Source of the DNA: Candidatus Nanohalarchaeota archaeon QJJ-7
GTDB taxonomy: Archaea; Nanohalarchaeota; Nanosalinia; Nanosalinales; Nanohalalkaliarchaeaceae
Reading direction: 5' to 3'
Assembly (NCBI GenBank): GCA_022865215.1
Contig: JALIDP010000006.1
Location: 1 to 34,180, forward strand
Length of the DNA stretch: 34,180 bases
Positions 6,907 to 15,232 of the stretch are shown here, piece by piece (within the stretch, counting starts at the first letter, position 1; each line of letters begins with the position of its first letter). The position numbers and the translations under genes were made by a program. A model generated the notes under the pieces. That model did no database searches. It saw only the letters and a list, made by a program, of their open reading frames with translations, and was not told the DNA's origin.

Positions 6907-7263
6907 CTACTTGTGGGTCTGGTCGGCGTGGAGAAGAGATAATATGATAGGTATAGGCTCTTCCCTACTCCAGTCGATGAAGACCCGGTGATCGGACTCT
7001 TCACCTTTTATCTTTAGTTGCCAGATATCCTCAGATTCTATGTATTTCATATCGGGGTGGGAGGGAGGAAAATTCCAGTATTCGAAAATGAGCTCCAGAA
7101 GTGAGGCAGAGATCTCGTCCCGTGTATCCTTATTCAGCGCATCGAAAGCGGTAACAAACTCCTGTGTGCAGAGAGACTTATCCTCATACCCTCTCTCGGA
7201 TAATTTCGAGAGTTCTTCCGGCAGGTGGTTGTTCTCTCGCTCTCCTGATGGATTCCTTGGCAT
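6907..7263 (-). CDS. Putative RelE/ParE-like toxin
   Basis: C-terminus 'DIWQLKIKGEESDHRVFIDWSREEPIPIILSLLHADQTHK' fits the RelE-type beta-sheet pattern; overlaps an antitoxin-like upstream ORF. Confidence 0.45.
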   Translation of the reverse strand: MPRNPSGERENNHLPEELSKLSERGYEDKSLCTQEFVTAFDALNKDTRDEISASLLELIFEYWNFPPSHPDMKYIESEDIWQLKIKGEESDHRVFIDWSREEPIPIILSLLHADQTHK

Positions 7264-7387
7264 CGTCTGACAGCTCCTTTTCCAGCTTCTTCTCTTCCTT
7301 CAACATCTCCAGATCCCTGCTGGACACTTGTTCTTCCATGGAATCCACCGTTTTACAGTCTCTTTTAGAAATTTTTATAATCACCAC
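7184..7387 (-). CDS. Putative antitoxin-like small protein
   Basis: 67-aa charged ORF overlapping the toxin-like start. Confidence 0.4.
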   Translation of the reverse strand: MVIIKISKRDCKTVDSMEEQVSSRDLEMLKEEKKLEKELSDDAKESIRRAREQPPAGRTLEIIRERV

Positions 7388-7447
7388 AAATTTCCATATC
7401 TTGATACTTCTCCAATTAATAACAGAAGAGGGAAAGAAATTTACTTT

Positions 7448-7657
7448 CTACTCCTTCTTGAACGCCGCGACCTCGTCGAGAACGTCCACGTGGGTCAGGA
7501 AGATACTCCTGCAGCAGTAACGGTCGAGACCGAGGTCATCGAGAACCTCTCCCGCGTCCTCGTCTCCCTCCTTCGCACGCTCCTCGAACTCATCCCATCT
7601 GTCTCCTATGACTTTACCGCAGCTGAAACATCGATTTGGAACTATCATTTTTGTCAC
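7448..7657 (-). CDS. rpoN: DNA-directed RNA polymerase subunit N (Rpb10)
   Basis: MIVPNRCFSCGKVIGDRWDEF...LGLDRYCCRSIFLTHVD. Confidence 0.96.
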   Translation of the reverse strand: MTKMIVPNRCFSCGKVIGDRWDEFEERAKEGDEDAGEVLDDLGLDRYCCRSIFLTHVDVLDEVAAFKKE

Positions 7658-8052
7658 CTGTAGCTCTTCTGCTGCTTGTGCCGCGCACCCTGACTGGACT
7701 GGGAGGGTTTGCGCGTCTCGGTCCTCCTGAAGTCCTCCACAAGCATGTACCGGTCGTATCCTCTCATATCCTCTTCCAGATCTTCATCGTCCGAATACTC
7801 GACAAGCGCGCGTGCGATCGCCATACGGGCAGCTTCCGCCTGACCCATCTTGCCTCCACCGTCCACGTTAACATCGATATCCACTTCGTCAGAAAGCTCT
7901 CCCGCGATCCTCAGCGGCTCCTTCATCCTCAGTTCTTCCATCTCAGGGAAACGTTCCAGCGGCTTCTTGTTGACCCTTACAGTCCCTTCTCCTTCTTTCA
8001 GTGACGCGCGTGCTTTCGCCGTCTTCCGCCTTCCTATAGTGTTGACAGGCAT
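7654..8052 (-). CDS. rps9: 30S ribosomal protein S9
   Basis: TIGRRKTAKARASLKEGEGTVRVN...; C-terminus RKPSQSSQGARHKQQKSYR. Confidence 0.96.
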   Translation of the reverse strand: MPVNTIGRRKTAKARASLKEGEGTVRVNKKPLERFPEMEELRMKEPLRIAGELSDEVDIDVNVDGGGKMGQAEAARMAIARALVEYSDDEDLEEDMRGYDRYMLVEDFRRTETRKPSQSSQGARHKQQKSYR

Positions 8053-8054
8053 CT

Positions 8055-8453
8055 TCAGATGTTCTCCGATAGCTTTTCCAGTGTCACGTGTTTGCGCCCT
8101 TTCAGTTCTCCGACCGTTTTAACATCGATATCGTCCGTCTCACGGCCTTCCGGGTTTCCACGGTAGGTCTTCAACCTCTTAAATGCTTCTCTCCCGTCTG
8201 AATTATCCGGTAACATGCCTCTTACAGTCCTCTTCAGCATCCTTTCCGGGGCTTTCGGGAACCTGGGACCTTTCTCTTTGCTGCCGCTACCCCTCCTTTC
8301 CCTGTAGTCCTCGAATATCTCTTCAGGAGTTCCCGATATAACCGCCTTCTCGGAGTTGACTATACGGATCTCATCGCCGTCCCTGACCCCTTCCGCAACA
8401 TGAGAAGCGAGTCTCCCGAGTATCTTTCCTTCCGCATCTATAACTTCAGCCAA
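8055..8453 (-). CDS. rpl13: 50S ribosomal protein L13
   Basis: VIDAEGKILGRLASHVAEGVRDGDEIRIVNSEKAVISG; gene order. Confidence 0.95.
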   Translation of the reverse strand: MAEVIDAEGKILGRLASHVAEGVRDGDEIRIVNSEKAVISGTPEEIFEDYRERRGSGSKEKGPRFPKAPERMLKRTVRGMLPDNSDGREAFKRLKTYRGNPEGRETDDIDVKTVGELKGRKHVTLEKLSENI

Positions 8454-8808
8454 GGAGGATCACCCCTTCTCCATCGGGATTCTCGTCCACCAGTTCTTCC
8501 AGATAGACGGCTTCCCCGGACTCGTTTATAGTTTCCAGAGCTCCGTCAGTAAATTTGAACGCTCCGACAGTGATATCCTCGGTCATGTGGCCTGAACCCA
8601 TGACTTTGCCCGGCACCACCACGGTGTCGCCGTCATCGGCTTCTCTTTCTATGGTGGATACGTTCACCTCTCGTACCTTCCTGTTGGCCTTTTCAAGCTC
8701 TTCAGCCACTATATCCCATATTTTCGCATCGTTACGTCTCCCTGCTTCCTCGCACTTCCTGATCGCTTCCTTCAGCACCGGGTTGGTCTTCTGTTCAAGG
8801 TCTGTCAT
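8446..8808 (-). CDS. rpl18e: 50S ribosomal protein L18e
   Basis: KTNPVLKEAIRKCEEAGRRNDAKIWDIVAEEL...VVPGKVMGSGHM. Confidence 0.95.
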   Translation of the reverse strand: MTDLEQKTNPVLKEAIRKCEEAGRRNDAKIWDIVAEELEKANRKVREVNVSTIEREADDGDTVVVPGKVMGSGHMTEDITVGAFKFTDGALETINESGEAVYLEELVDENPDGEGVILLG

Positions 8809-8824
8809 GTTGTACACCGTTTAG

Positions 8825-8889
8825 TGCGGGGGGTCGGATTTGAACACGAAGCTCGCCTCCGGGAGCTTCTCGGGGTTCAAATCCCTTGA
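8825..8889 (-). repeat. Trailer duplication of the tRNA-Leu(TAA) 3' end, with the 37-bp hairpin shared with tRNA-Ser
   Basis: 'tgcggggggtcggatttgaac' at 8825-8845 and 8890-8910; 'gaacacgaagctcgcctccgggagcttctcggggttc' at 8842-8878. Confidence 0.85.
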
Positions 8890-8976
8890 TGCGGGGGGTC
8901 GGATTTGAACCGACGAAAGGTCTGCACCTACAGGATCTTAAGTCCTGCCCCTTTGGCCGGACTTGGGTACCCCCGC
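8890..8976 (-). tRNA. tRNA-Leu(TAA)
   Basis: GCGGGGG/CCCCCGC; loop CTTAAGA; long variable arm; T-arm GTCGG-TTCAAAT-CCGAC. Confidence 0.9.
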
Positions 8977-9002
8977 ATATCGGAAGGTTTGAGGCTCTGG
9001 AA

Positions 9003-9611
9003 TTATAAGTTCTCTTCCAGAGACTCCTCGAACCCTTCCAGGTCTTCTTCCAGTCTTTCCACCGCCTTGGAGACGATGGTGCGGGGGTCGAGACCGGAGA
9101 CCGACTCCACCTTGAAGTGGAAAGTCCCGTCCTCGTATGAATATGAAGTGTTAGCAGCCTGCCATTTCGCGTGTTCCTGTCCTATCCCGATATAAGCAGT
9201 CATCTCGAGATCGAGTTCACCGTCCTCCTTCAGGTCCGCCACCTTCGTCTCCGGCTTGGCGGGTTCTACATCTTCTGAGGGTACAGAGATGTCTGATGCG
9301 GTGATAGTACCAGGTCCTTCCTTCTGGAGCGCCATCTGTACCTCGCATTCGGGGCAGCCGTCATCGCAGTCACACTCCTCGTGGATATCGTAGTTATCCG
9401 GGTCGAATTCCCACGGGATCATACCGAGCCTGTGAGCGAGTATCTCATCGAAAAGTCCAGAGTTGTTCCGGGTGACCCTGATCTCTTCTATCGCGAGTGT
9501 GGGAACGTTCCCTACCATGGTCCTCCGTAGAGAGTTCGCGAAACCGGCAGATACTCCTTCAAGTTCGAATTCGATGGTGTCGCCGGATTCTTCTGTTATA
9601 TCTATCTCCAT
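9003..9611 (-). CDS. rpoD: DNA-directed RNA polymerase subunit D
   Basis: MEIDITEESGDTIEFELEGVSAGFANSLRRTMVGNVPTLAIEEIRV...; Cys cluster CDCDDGCPEC. Confidence 0.96.
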   Translation of the reverse strand: MEIDITEESGDTIEFELEGVSAGFANSLRRTMVGNVPTLAIEEIRVTRNNSGLFDEILAHRLGMIPWEFDPDNYDIHEECDCDDGCPECEVQMALQKEGPGTITASDISVPSEDVEPAKPETKVADLKEDGELDLEMTAYIGIGQEHAKWQAANTSYSYEDGTFHFKVESVSGLDPRTIVSKAVERLEEDLEGFEESLEENL

Positions 9612-9621
9612 ATTGATCCAC

Positions 9622-10014
9622 CTACAGCCTCCTTCCCCGCTTTCCTCCTTTCTCCCGGGTGGAGTCGTGGGGGACAGGCGTGACGTCCTCGATATCTCCG
9701 ACATCGAGCTCCGATCTTGTTATAGCCCTTATCGCTGGCTGAGCTCCTTTACCAGGCATCTTCTGTTTCGTGCCTCCAGGAGCCCTGACCTGGATGTGGA
9801 CTCCTTCAAGACCCTTCTCCTGGGCCTCTGCTGCAGCCTTCTTCGCGGCCTGCATCGCAGGGAACGGGTTCCCCTGGAGCCTCCCCTTGTCCGTTATCAT
9901 ACCGGAACTCTGACGTGAGAGAGTCTCAGCGCCTGTTATATCGGTTATATGGACTATGGTGTTGTTGAAGCTGGAATAGATGTGTGCTACTCCCCATTTA
10001 TCTTCTTCAGGCAT
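9622..10014 (-). CDS. rps11: 30S ribosomal protein S11
   Basis: [33 protein letters not shown]...[16 protein letters not shown]. Confidence 0.97.
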   Translation of the reverse strand: MPEEDKWGVAHIYSSFNNTIVHITDITGAETLSRQSSGMITDKGRLQGNPFPAMQAAKKAAAEAQEKGLEGVHIQVRAPGGTKQKMPGKGAQPAIRAITRSELDVGDIEDVTPVPHDSTREKGGKRGRRL

Positions 10015-10070
10015 CTACGAAAACACCTCGTGTTTTCTATGAAGCCGAAAATCTCCTATTTTCAAATTTA

Positions 10071-10544
10071 TCACTCCACTATCTGCTCGGAACCGGGAGC
10101 TACTTTTATCTCGGTTTCCTCTTCCTCTGTGACAAGGTAACCTGGAACATCTACCTTCCTTCCTCCGACCATTATATGGCCATGGCCGACCAGCTGTCTC
10201 GCCTTTCTCATGGTGTCTGCAAGGCCTCTACGGTACACAACGGTCTGAAGCCTTCTCTCCAGGACATCCTCTATATCTATATCCAGGACATCGTTCAGTT
10301 CCGCGCCCTCGTTCAGTATACCGAGGGATACCAGCTTCTCCAGCAGGTCTTCCTCCATATCCTCGTTCTCCTCAGCGTTCAGCCTCCTGGCCTGGCGCCG
10401 GAAATCCCTCACACGACTTTGGGCCTTCCAGACCTCCTTCTTGTTCACCAGCCCGTAGTCCTGCTGGATATCGGATTCGTTCCTGATACGGTCTTCTGAC
10501 CAGCCCTGCACAGGCGTCTCGTATCCCTTGCTCTGCTTCTTCAT
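10071..10544 (-). CDS. rps4: 30S ribosomal protein S4
   Basis: Starts at internal Met ([15 protein letters not shown]...); [40 protein letters not shown]. Confidence 0.95.
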   Translation of the reverse strand: MKKQSKGYETPVQGWSEDRIRNESDIQQDYGLVNKKEVWKAQSRVRDFRRQARRLNAEENEDMEEDLLEKLVSLGILNEGAELNDVLDIDIEDVLERRLQTVVYRRGLADTMRKARQLVGHGHIMVGGRKVDVPGYLVTEEEETEIKVAPGSEQIVE

Positions 10545-10548
10545 CTTA

Positions 10549-11031
10549 TCATTCCTCCTCTTCTGTCGTTTCCTCGGCCTCTTCCTGTACGCGTTCTCTT
10601 TCCACACCGATCTTTTCTCCACCACGGAAGGATCCCTGTGTCTGCTGTCCCCTGACAGGGAGACCCATCTCATGCCTCTTACCGCGGTAAGTGCCTGTCT
10701 CCTTGTACCTCCTGATATCGAACTCCTTGACCAGATCAAGATCTGCACCTATAACGTGCTTGTTTTCCCCGGTCTCGCGGTCCTTCCTCCTGTTCCGCGC
10801 CCACCGCGGGATACCTGCTTCCTCCGGGTCCTTTATAACTTCCTCGATCCGCTCCAGTTCGTCCTCCTCAAGCGATCCTATACGTGTCTCGGGATCGAAT
10901 TCGAGGTTTCCCTCGACCGCGTTCGCGACCGTATCTCCGATACCCTTGATATCCTGTATAGCATCGACTATCCGCTTCGTACCGTCGATATCCGTGTCCG
11001 CGACACGTACGATCTCCTGGACGTCAGCCAT
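10549..11031 (-). CDS. rps13: 30S ribosomal protein S13
   Basis: [33 protein letters not shown]...[14 protein letters not shown]. Confidence 0.96.
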   Translation of the reverse strand: MADVQEIVRVADTDIDGTKRIVDAIQDIKGIGDTVANAVEGNLEFDPETRIGSLEEDELERIEEVIKDPEEAGIPRWARNRRKDRETGENKHVIGADLDLVKEFDIRRYKETGTYRGKRHEMGLPVRGQQTQGSFRGGEKIGVERERVQEEAEETTEEEE

Positions 11032-11116
11032 GATATTATCTCCTCCAAAGTAACTCTTTTAAAGGAAAACGTCTGCATGAGAGCCTCCCGTTGTATCGGT
11101 AGACGGCCCTCAGCGA

Positions 11117-11255
11117 TAGCCCGGCCAGGATTCGAACCTGGGTCGGGAGGCCCAGAACCTCCTATGACTGGTCCTCTGGAGTTTTGACCGTCGGACTTCT
11201 CCCTGAGATGGCCGACGGGAAGCTCGCCAGAGCTTGACCACTACACCACCGGGCT
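11117..11255 (-). tRNA. tRNA-Gln(CTG) with a putative D-arm intron (~11168..11233)
   Basis: AGCCCGG/CCGGGCT; stem GGAGG/CCTCC with loop TTCTGGG; T-arm CCAGG-TTCGAAT-CCTGG. D-arm interrupted after AGTGGTCAA; the cloverleaf is restored by removing ~66 nt. Confidence 0.78.
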
Positions 11256-11309
11256 TTTCCTCCGGTGCGTGTATCAGGCACCGCCAGGTGCGCACTACAC
11301 CACCGGGCT
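11256..11309 (-). repeat. Leader duplication of the tRNA-Gln 5' end
   Basis: 'cactacaccaccgggct' at 11239-11255 and 11293-11309 (54-bp period). Minus strand: CCGGTGGTGTA / TACACgCACCGG inverted copies flank hairpin GCACC-TGGC-GGTGC. Confidence 0.8.
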
Positions 11310-11335
11310 CTGGACCCTGGATTCAAGTTAAAGCT

Positions 11336-11761
11336 TTATCTACTATCGGTCTCTTCAAGGAGAAACATGACCGATTCCTCTACCACGAAAGACGCCAGCC
11401 AGAGGATCATGAATGCGGAATAGGCCCAGAAAACTTCTACTGCGAGCCCGAAAAAGATCGAGAGCAGCATAAAGTAGGCGAAAACCTTGAGGATCAACTG
11501 GAGTTTCTCCGCCTCCCTCGCTTTTTCCGGTATAACTCTCATCATCCTGAAGGTGAAGGCCTCCGGGACAAGATCCAGGACTGCCGAGAGGACAAGTATA
11601 AGGGCTGCGATACGTGTTATCTCGCCGAGGACGGACACCTGTCCCAGCACGAAGAGGAAACCTATTGCCGCGAGCGATTTGACTATGAACAGGAAAGCCT
11701 TGAAGCTCTCCTCTGGTTCCAGTTCCATATTCGTGTGGAAACGGTCTGCCACCTTCCTCAT
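11336..11761 (-). CDS. Small integral membrane protein
   Basis: 141 aa with several hydrophobic segments. Confidence 0.65.
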   Translation of the reverse strand: MRKVADRFHTNMELEPEESFKAFLFIVKSLAAIGFLFVLGQVSVLGEITRIAALILVLSAVLDLVPEAFTFRMMRVIPEKAREAEKLQLILKVFAYFMLLSIFFGLAVEVFWAYSAFMILWLASFVVEESVMFLLEETDSR

Positions 11762-12171
11762 TTTTTCACCTCTGGACTCCTGATGAGCAGGAGCCGGAGC
11801 TCGTCTATCCTCTCCTCAAGGTTCGGAGCCAGCGGGATATCGAGCAACTCCTCGTCATCGAACCAGTCCTGCTTCCCGAACTTAGACTCCTTCAGCTCAG
11901 GTTCTCCCCCATCTATCTCCGACAGGAATCCCCTGAACTGGTATTCCTTCCCGTCATGATCGAAATCTATGTCGAGCCGGCCGACCGATGAACGGACCTC
12001 CACCTCGCACCCTATCTCCTCCTCAGCCTCCCGCCTGGCCGCATCCCGCGGCATCTCTCCTTTCTCCACCTTCCCTCCTGGAAGTTCCCAGTATCCCTTG
12101 TCGTCCCTGTAGAGCATGAAAAGCTCCCCGTCTTCGATTATCAGGTTCCCTGCCAGGGTCTCGGTCTCCAT
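11758..12171 (-). CDS. NUDIX hydrolase
   Basis: GGKVEKGEMPRDAARREAEEEIG Nudix box; start at METETLAGNLII. Confidence 0.88.
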   Translation of the reverse strand: METETLAGNLIIEDGELFMLYRDDKGYWELPGGKVEKGEMPRDAARREAEEEIGCEVEVRSSVGRLDIDFDHDGKEYQFRGFLSEIDGGEPELKESKFGKQDWFDDEELLDIPLAPNLEERIDELRLLLIRSPEVKK

Positions 12172-12205
12172 GAGTATTAAGTCTTGGAACCACGTTAAAT
12201 CACTT

Positions 12206-12577
12206 ATGCAAGAAGTCCGGGTGTGCCCCAACTGTGGATCGACCGAGATAGGCCACGATTCCATGAGCGTCATCTCAAGGCTGTCGCTGTCAGGTTCCAT
12301 GGAATGCCGCGAGTGCGGTTATAACGGGATATTTCCGGAGATGGAGCCGGAGGCGGTCGAGGAGTTCGATGGCGGTGAGGTAGAGGAGATGCAGAATGAG
12401 AGCCCCGTAGGGTTCAGAAAGAAACGTTTCCTTATCGGAGCAGTTCTGTTCCTTCTCGGTCTCGGTGCTTCCTCCTACGCTACCTGGGGGAACGGTCTCC
12501 TGGCCGGTCTTCTCGCCCTCGCTGTCGGTGCAGCGGTAGCAGCGGAGGAGCTGTCGAAAGGACCGTTCCGGAACTAA
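12206..12577 (+). CDS. Zinc-ribbon membrane protein
   Basis: MQEVRVCPNCGSTE...MECRECGYNG, then two C-terminal TM segments. Confidence 0.75.
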   Translation: MQEVRVCPNCGSTEIGHDSMSVISRLSLSGSMECRECGYNGIFPEMEPEAVEEFDGGEVEEMQNESPVGFRKKRFLIGAVLFLLGLGASSYATWGNGLLAGLLALAVGAAVAAEELSKGPFRN

Positions 12578-12605
12578 TAAGACTGTTTCTTCTTCAAATC
12601 CGGTC

Positions 12606-13373
12606 ATGGAGGAACTTGTCGAGGACCCTGGAATCGAGGAAGCCGCGGAAGTGATCGAGAGGTACGTGGCGCGGCCCTACACCGTCCAGGTGAACGGTCT
12701 GTGCAGCGTTAACTATCAGGGGAGAGCGAAGTCCTCGCTGGATCGGGGGGAACGTCTCGTAGTGATTAAGCAGGACTCGGCACTCCTTGTCCACGGCCCT
12801 GAGAACTACCAGCCGAAGAACTGGCAGCCCGAGGTCGATTCGTGGAACGTAGAGTCCGATGAGGAACTCCTGCTGACTGCCAAACGTAACGATCCTGACG
12901 AGACCGTGGAGTTGAGGTTCGAGGACGTGGAGACTGTTCTCGTAACCCAGATGGTGGACCGTTCCGAGCTGAAGCTTCGCGGCCACGAGATCGACATCCA
13001 CGAATCTATAGAGGAGGACCCCGAACTGGTCGAGGAGGGACTGAAGGTGATAGAACGGGAGAGGAAGACTCCTGCAGGTTACATCGATGTGTTCGCCCGG
13101 GATCCGGAGGATCGTTACGTGGTGATAGAGGTGAAGCGTAACCCAGACTACAACACCGTTCTACAGCTCCAGAGGTACGTGGACGAGATAGAGGACGAGT
13201 TCGCCTCCGAAGTGAGAGGGATCCTGGTAGCACCGAAGATGACCGACAACGTTCTGGACTACCTGGACGACCACGGTCTGGAGTTCGTAGAGGTCGAGAT
13301 GGAGGACGTGATAGCCTCTTACGAGTCACTGGACGATTCGCAGACAGAGCTGGAATCGTTCTCGGAAGTTTGA
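12606..13373 (+). CDS. nucS: Endonuclease NucS (EndoMS)
   Basis: PAGYIDVFARDPEDRYVVIEVKRNPDYNTVLQLQRYVDEI...VRGILVAPKMTDNVLDYLDDHGLEFVEVE. Confidence 0.92.
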   Translation: MEELVEDPGIEEAAEVIERYVARPYTVQVNGLCSVNYQGRAKSSLDRGERLVVIKQDSALLVHGPENYQPKNWQPEVDSWNVESDEELLLTAKRNDPDETVELRFEDVETVLVTQMVDRSELKLRGHEIDIHESIEEDPELVEEGLKVIERERKTPAGYIDVFARDPEDRYVVIEVKRNPDYNTVLQLQRYVDEIEDEFASEVRGILVAPKMTDNVLDYLDDHGLEFVEVEMEDVIASYESLDDSQTELESFSEV

Positions 13374-13438
13374 AGCAGGACCGGAGCGATAGAGATGCCT
13401 CTAAAACTTCTGGTATCCTCCGGTTCTTTAAGAGGGAT

Positions 13439-13861
13439 CTACCAGAACTTTCCTGTCAGGGCGCCCCATATCGTGTCGGCCACCAGGATAGTCCCCATGA
13501 CCATCACGCCTCCCTGGAAGTTGAGGATGGCGAATACCACTCCCACGCCGACTCCGAAGATGGCGCCTTTCTGGAGCGCATCCTCTCCCGGGAGGGATTC
13601 GAAGATCGCGGCGAAGACAGCTCCGCCGATAGCACCTCCTATGGCTCCGCCTATGAGTCCCATGATGAAGGCTATAACTATGGCAACAGTATTCACTACT
13701 CCCGTTGCCATATTTGCGGGCATCATGGATGCTATCTGGGACATCCCTGTGAAGATAGCAAGAGCCGACAGGATCGCGAAGAGTGCTCCTGTGATAACTC
13801 CTGCTATCGCCCCGGCCTTGATCCCTCTTCCGAATTCCTTTTCGTCTTTTCCAGCCATCAC
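13439..13861 (-). CDS. Gly/Ala-rich membrane protein
   Basis: MAGKDEKEFGRGIKAGAIAGVITG...IMGLIGGAIGGAIGGAVFAAIF. Confidence 0.7.
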   Translation of the reverse strand: MMAGKDEKEFGRGIKAGAIAGVITGALFAILSALAIFTGMSQIASMMPANMATGVVNTVAIVIAFIMGLIGGAIGGAIGGAVFAAIFESLPGEDALQKGAIFGVGVGVVFAILNFQGGVMVMGTILVADTIWGALTGKFW

Positions 13862-13965
13862 TTGTCAAAAGTGCTGAACCGATTTATAAGTCTTTTTCGA
13901 AGGGAGAGACCGTTTTGACAGCGTAAAAGATAGGGTGATTGTAAACCGGTTCCTTCCTGTCAGTC

Positions 13966-14667
13966 CTATCCGCTGTAATCCTGGAGGGTGAACTCCATCT
14001 CCTTCTCCCCGGTTTCATGGTCGTAGGCGGCCACGTGGGTCGGGAACGCCAGTTCAGGAGCTACTGCAGCCTCGTAGAACAGGGTCTCGTCTTTCCTGCC
14101 TTCCTGGACGTAGCTCTCGTGACCAGCGTAGTTCTCGGTTCTCACGACCTCGAAGGTGTAGGTCCCTTCAGAGAGAGTGTAGGACCAGCTGTTCCCTACG
14201 TTGAGATCTCCCTTGGTGAGGGGAGTGATCCAGGGACCGTAGAACGTTGAGGCCAGTAGAGGCCCCAGAGGGGATGTCATCGCGTTCCTGTAGACGTTGC
14301 TTTCATCTCCAGTCATCGTCGTGGAGAAAGTTCTCCCGTCATCCATCTCCATCCCGGATTCAACAGTCACCTGGTCTCCGGAAACAGATTGGACGTCCCA
14401 GTAGAACGTTCCTGAACGGTCCTGGGCTGTGAAACTGTACTGGTAGTTCTCTCCCTCCTCGAACTGGTAAGGGCTCCAGTATTCGCCCTCGGAGGTGCCT
14501 GTATCGCCTGCTGCATCGGCTGATCCATCGGTTGGGACCTGGTCTCCGTCGATGGTATCGGTAGGTATCTGGGCCTGTCCCCCGATACAGCCACTGAGAA
14601 TCACTGTCAGAGAGAGGATCACCGCCAGCGATAGGACTCTTGTTCTCGATTTCAACGTGGTTCTCAC
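13966..14667 (-). CDS. Putative lipoprotein
   Basis: Signal peptide plus lipobox VILSGCIGG; Asp/Thr-rich linker. Confidence 0.75.
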   Translation of the reverse strand: MRTTLKSRTRVLSLAVILSLTVILSGCIGGQAQIPTDTIDGDQVPTDGSADAAGDTGTSEGEYWSPYQFEEGENYQYSFTAQDRSGTFYWDVQSVSGDQVTVESGMEMDDGRTFSTTMTGDESNVYRNAMTSPLGPLLASTFYGPWITPLTKGDLNVGNSWSYTLSEGTYTFEVVRTENYAGHESYVQEGRKDETLFYEAAVAPELAFPTHVAAYDHETGEKEMEFTLQDYSG

Positions 14668-14685
14668 CGGTGTATTCTTACACCT

Positions 14686-15045
14686 TCAGGCGTGTTTCTC
14701 TGCCATTCTCCCTACCAGCGGGAGCTTGTACCTCTCTCCCTCGTAGGCCTTGAACATCAGCAGGAGCCAGAGTGCTAGTCCTATCAGGTATATGAGCGTT
14801 GTTACCAAGCCCATCAGCATACCTATTCCGACGAAGAAGAGCACCCCGGACAGCATCCCTAGTACAATGCTGACTATCCAGATCCCAAGGAAAGTTATGA
14901 TGCTCTGGACCGCGTGGAACCTGACGAATTCGTTCTCGTCCTCGGAAAGGTAGAATATGGCTCCAGTGATGAACCCTAGCACGTAACAGAGAGCGCCCGC
15001 AAGGTTTTCATCGAGGCCGAACGTGGCCTCAGGTTCGTTAGCCAT
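14686..15045 (-). CDS. DUF4870/Tic20-like membrane protein
   Basis: GLDENLAGALCYVLGFITGAIFYLSEDENEFVRFHAVQSI...KAYEGERYKLPLVGRMAE. Confidence 0.8.
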   Translation of the reverse strand: MANEPEATFGLDENLAGALCYVLGFITGAIFYLSEDENEFVRFHAVQSIITFLGIWIVSIVLGMLSGVLFFVGIGMLMGLVTTLIYLIGLALWLLLMFKAYEGERYKLPLVGRMAEKHA

Positions 15046-15142
15046 CTGTATGCCTCTGGATAGTATTAGAAATTATTCTTTATAAAGAAGTCTTATAACG
15101 GGATAATAATGCCTTCAGGGCGGTGGAATCTCCCCGAGATAT

Positions 15143-15232
15143 CGGGAGAACGCCCGGGGCCGGATTCGAACACGAAGCTCGCCTCCGGGAGCTTCTCGGG
15201 GTTCGGAATCCGGCTGATATACTTCGGGAGAA
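15143..15232 (-). repeat. Trailer duplication of the tRNA-Ser 3' end with the 37-bp hairpin shared with tRNA-Leu(TAA)
   Basis: 29-bp 'cgggagaacgcccggggccggattcgaac' at 15143-15171 and 15225-15253; 37-bp identical block at 15168-15204. Confidence 0.87.

Noticed and set aside
7328-7663. Plus-strand ORF over the rpoN region
   Set aside because: Antisense to rpoN with no recognisable motif.
11117-11309. Split (trans-spliced) tRNA halves as in Nanoarchaeum equitans
   Set aside because: A complete cis-encoded tRNA is present next to the extra half, so trans-splicing is not needed to explain the duplicates.
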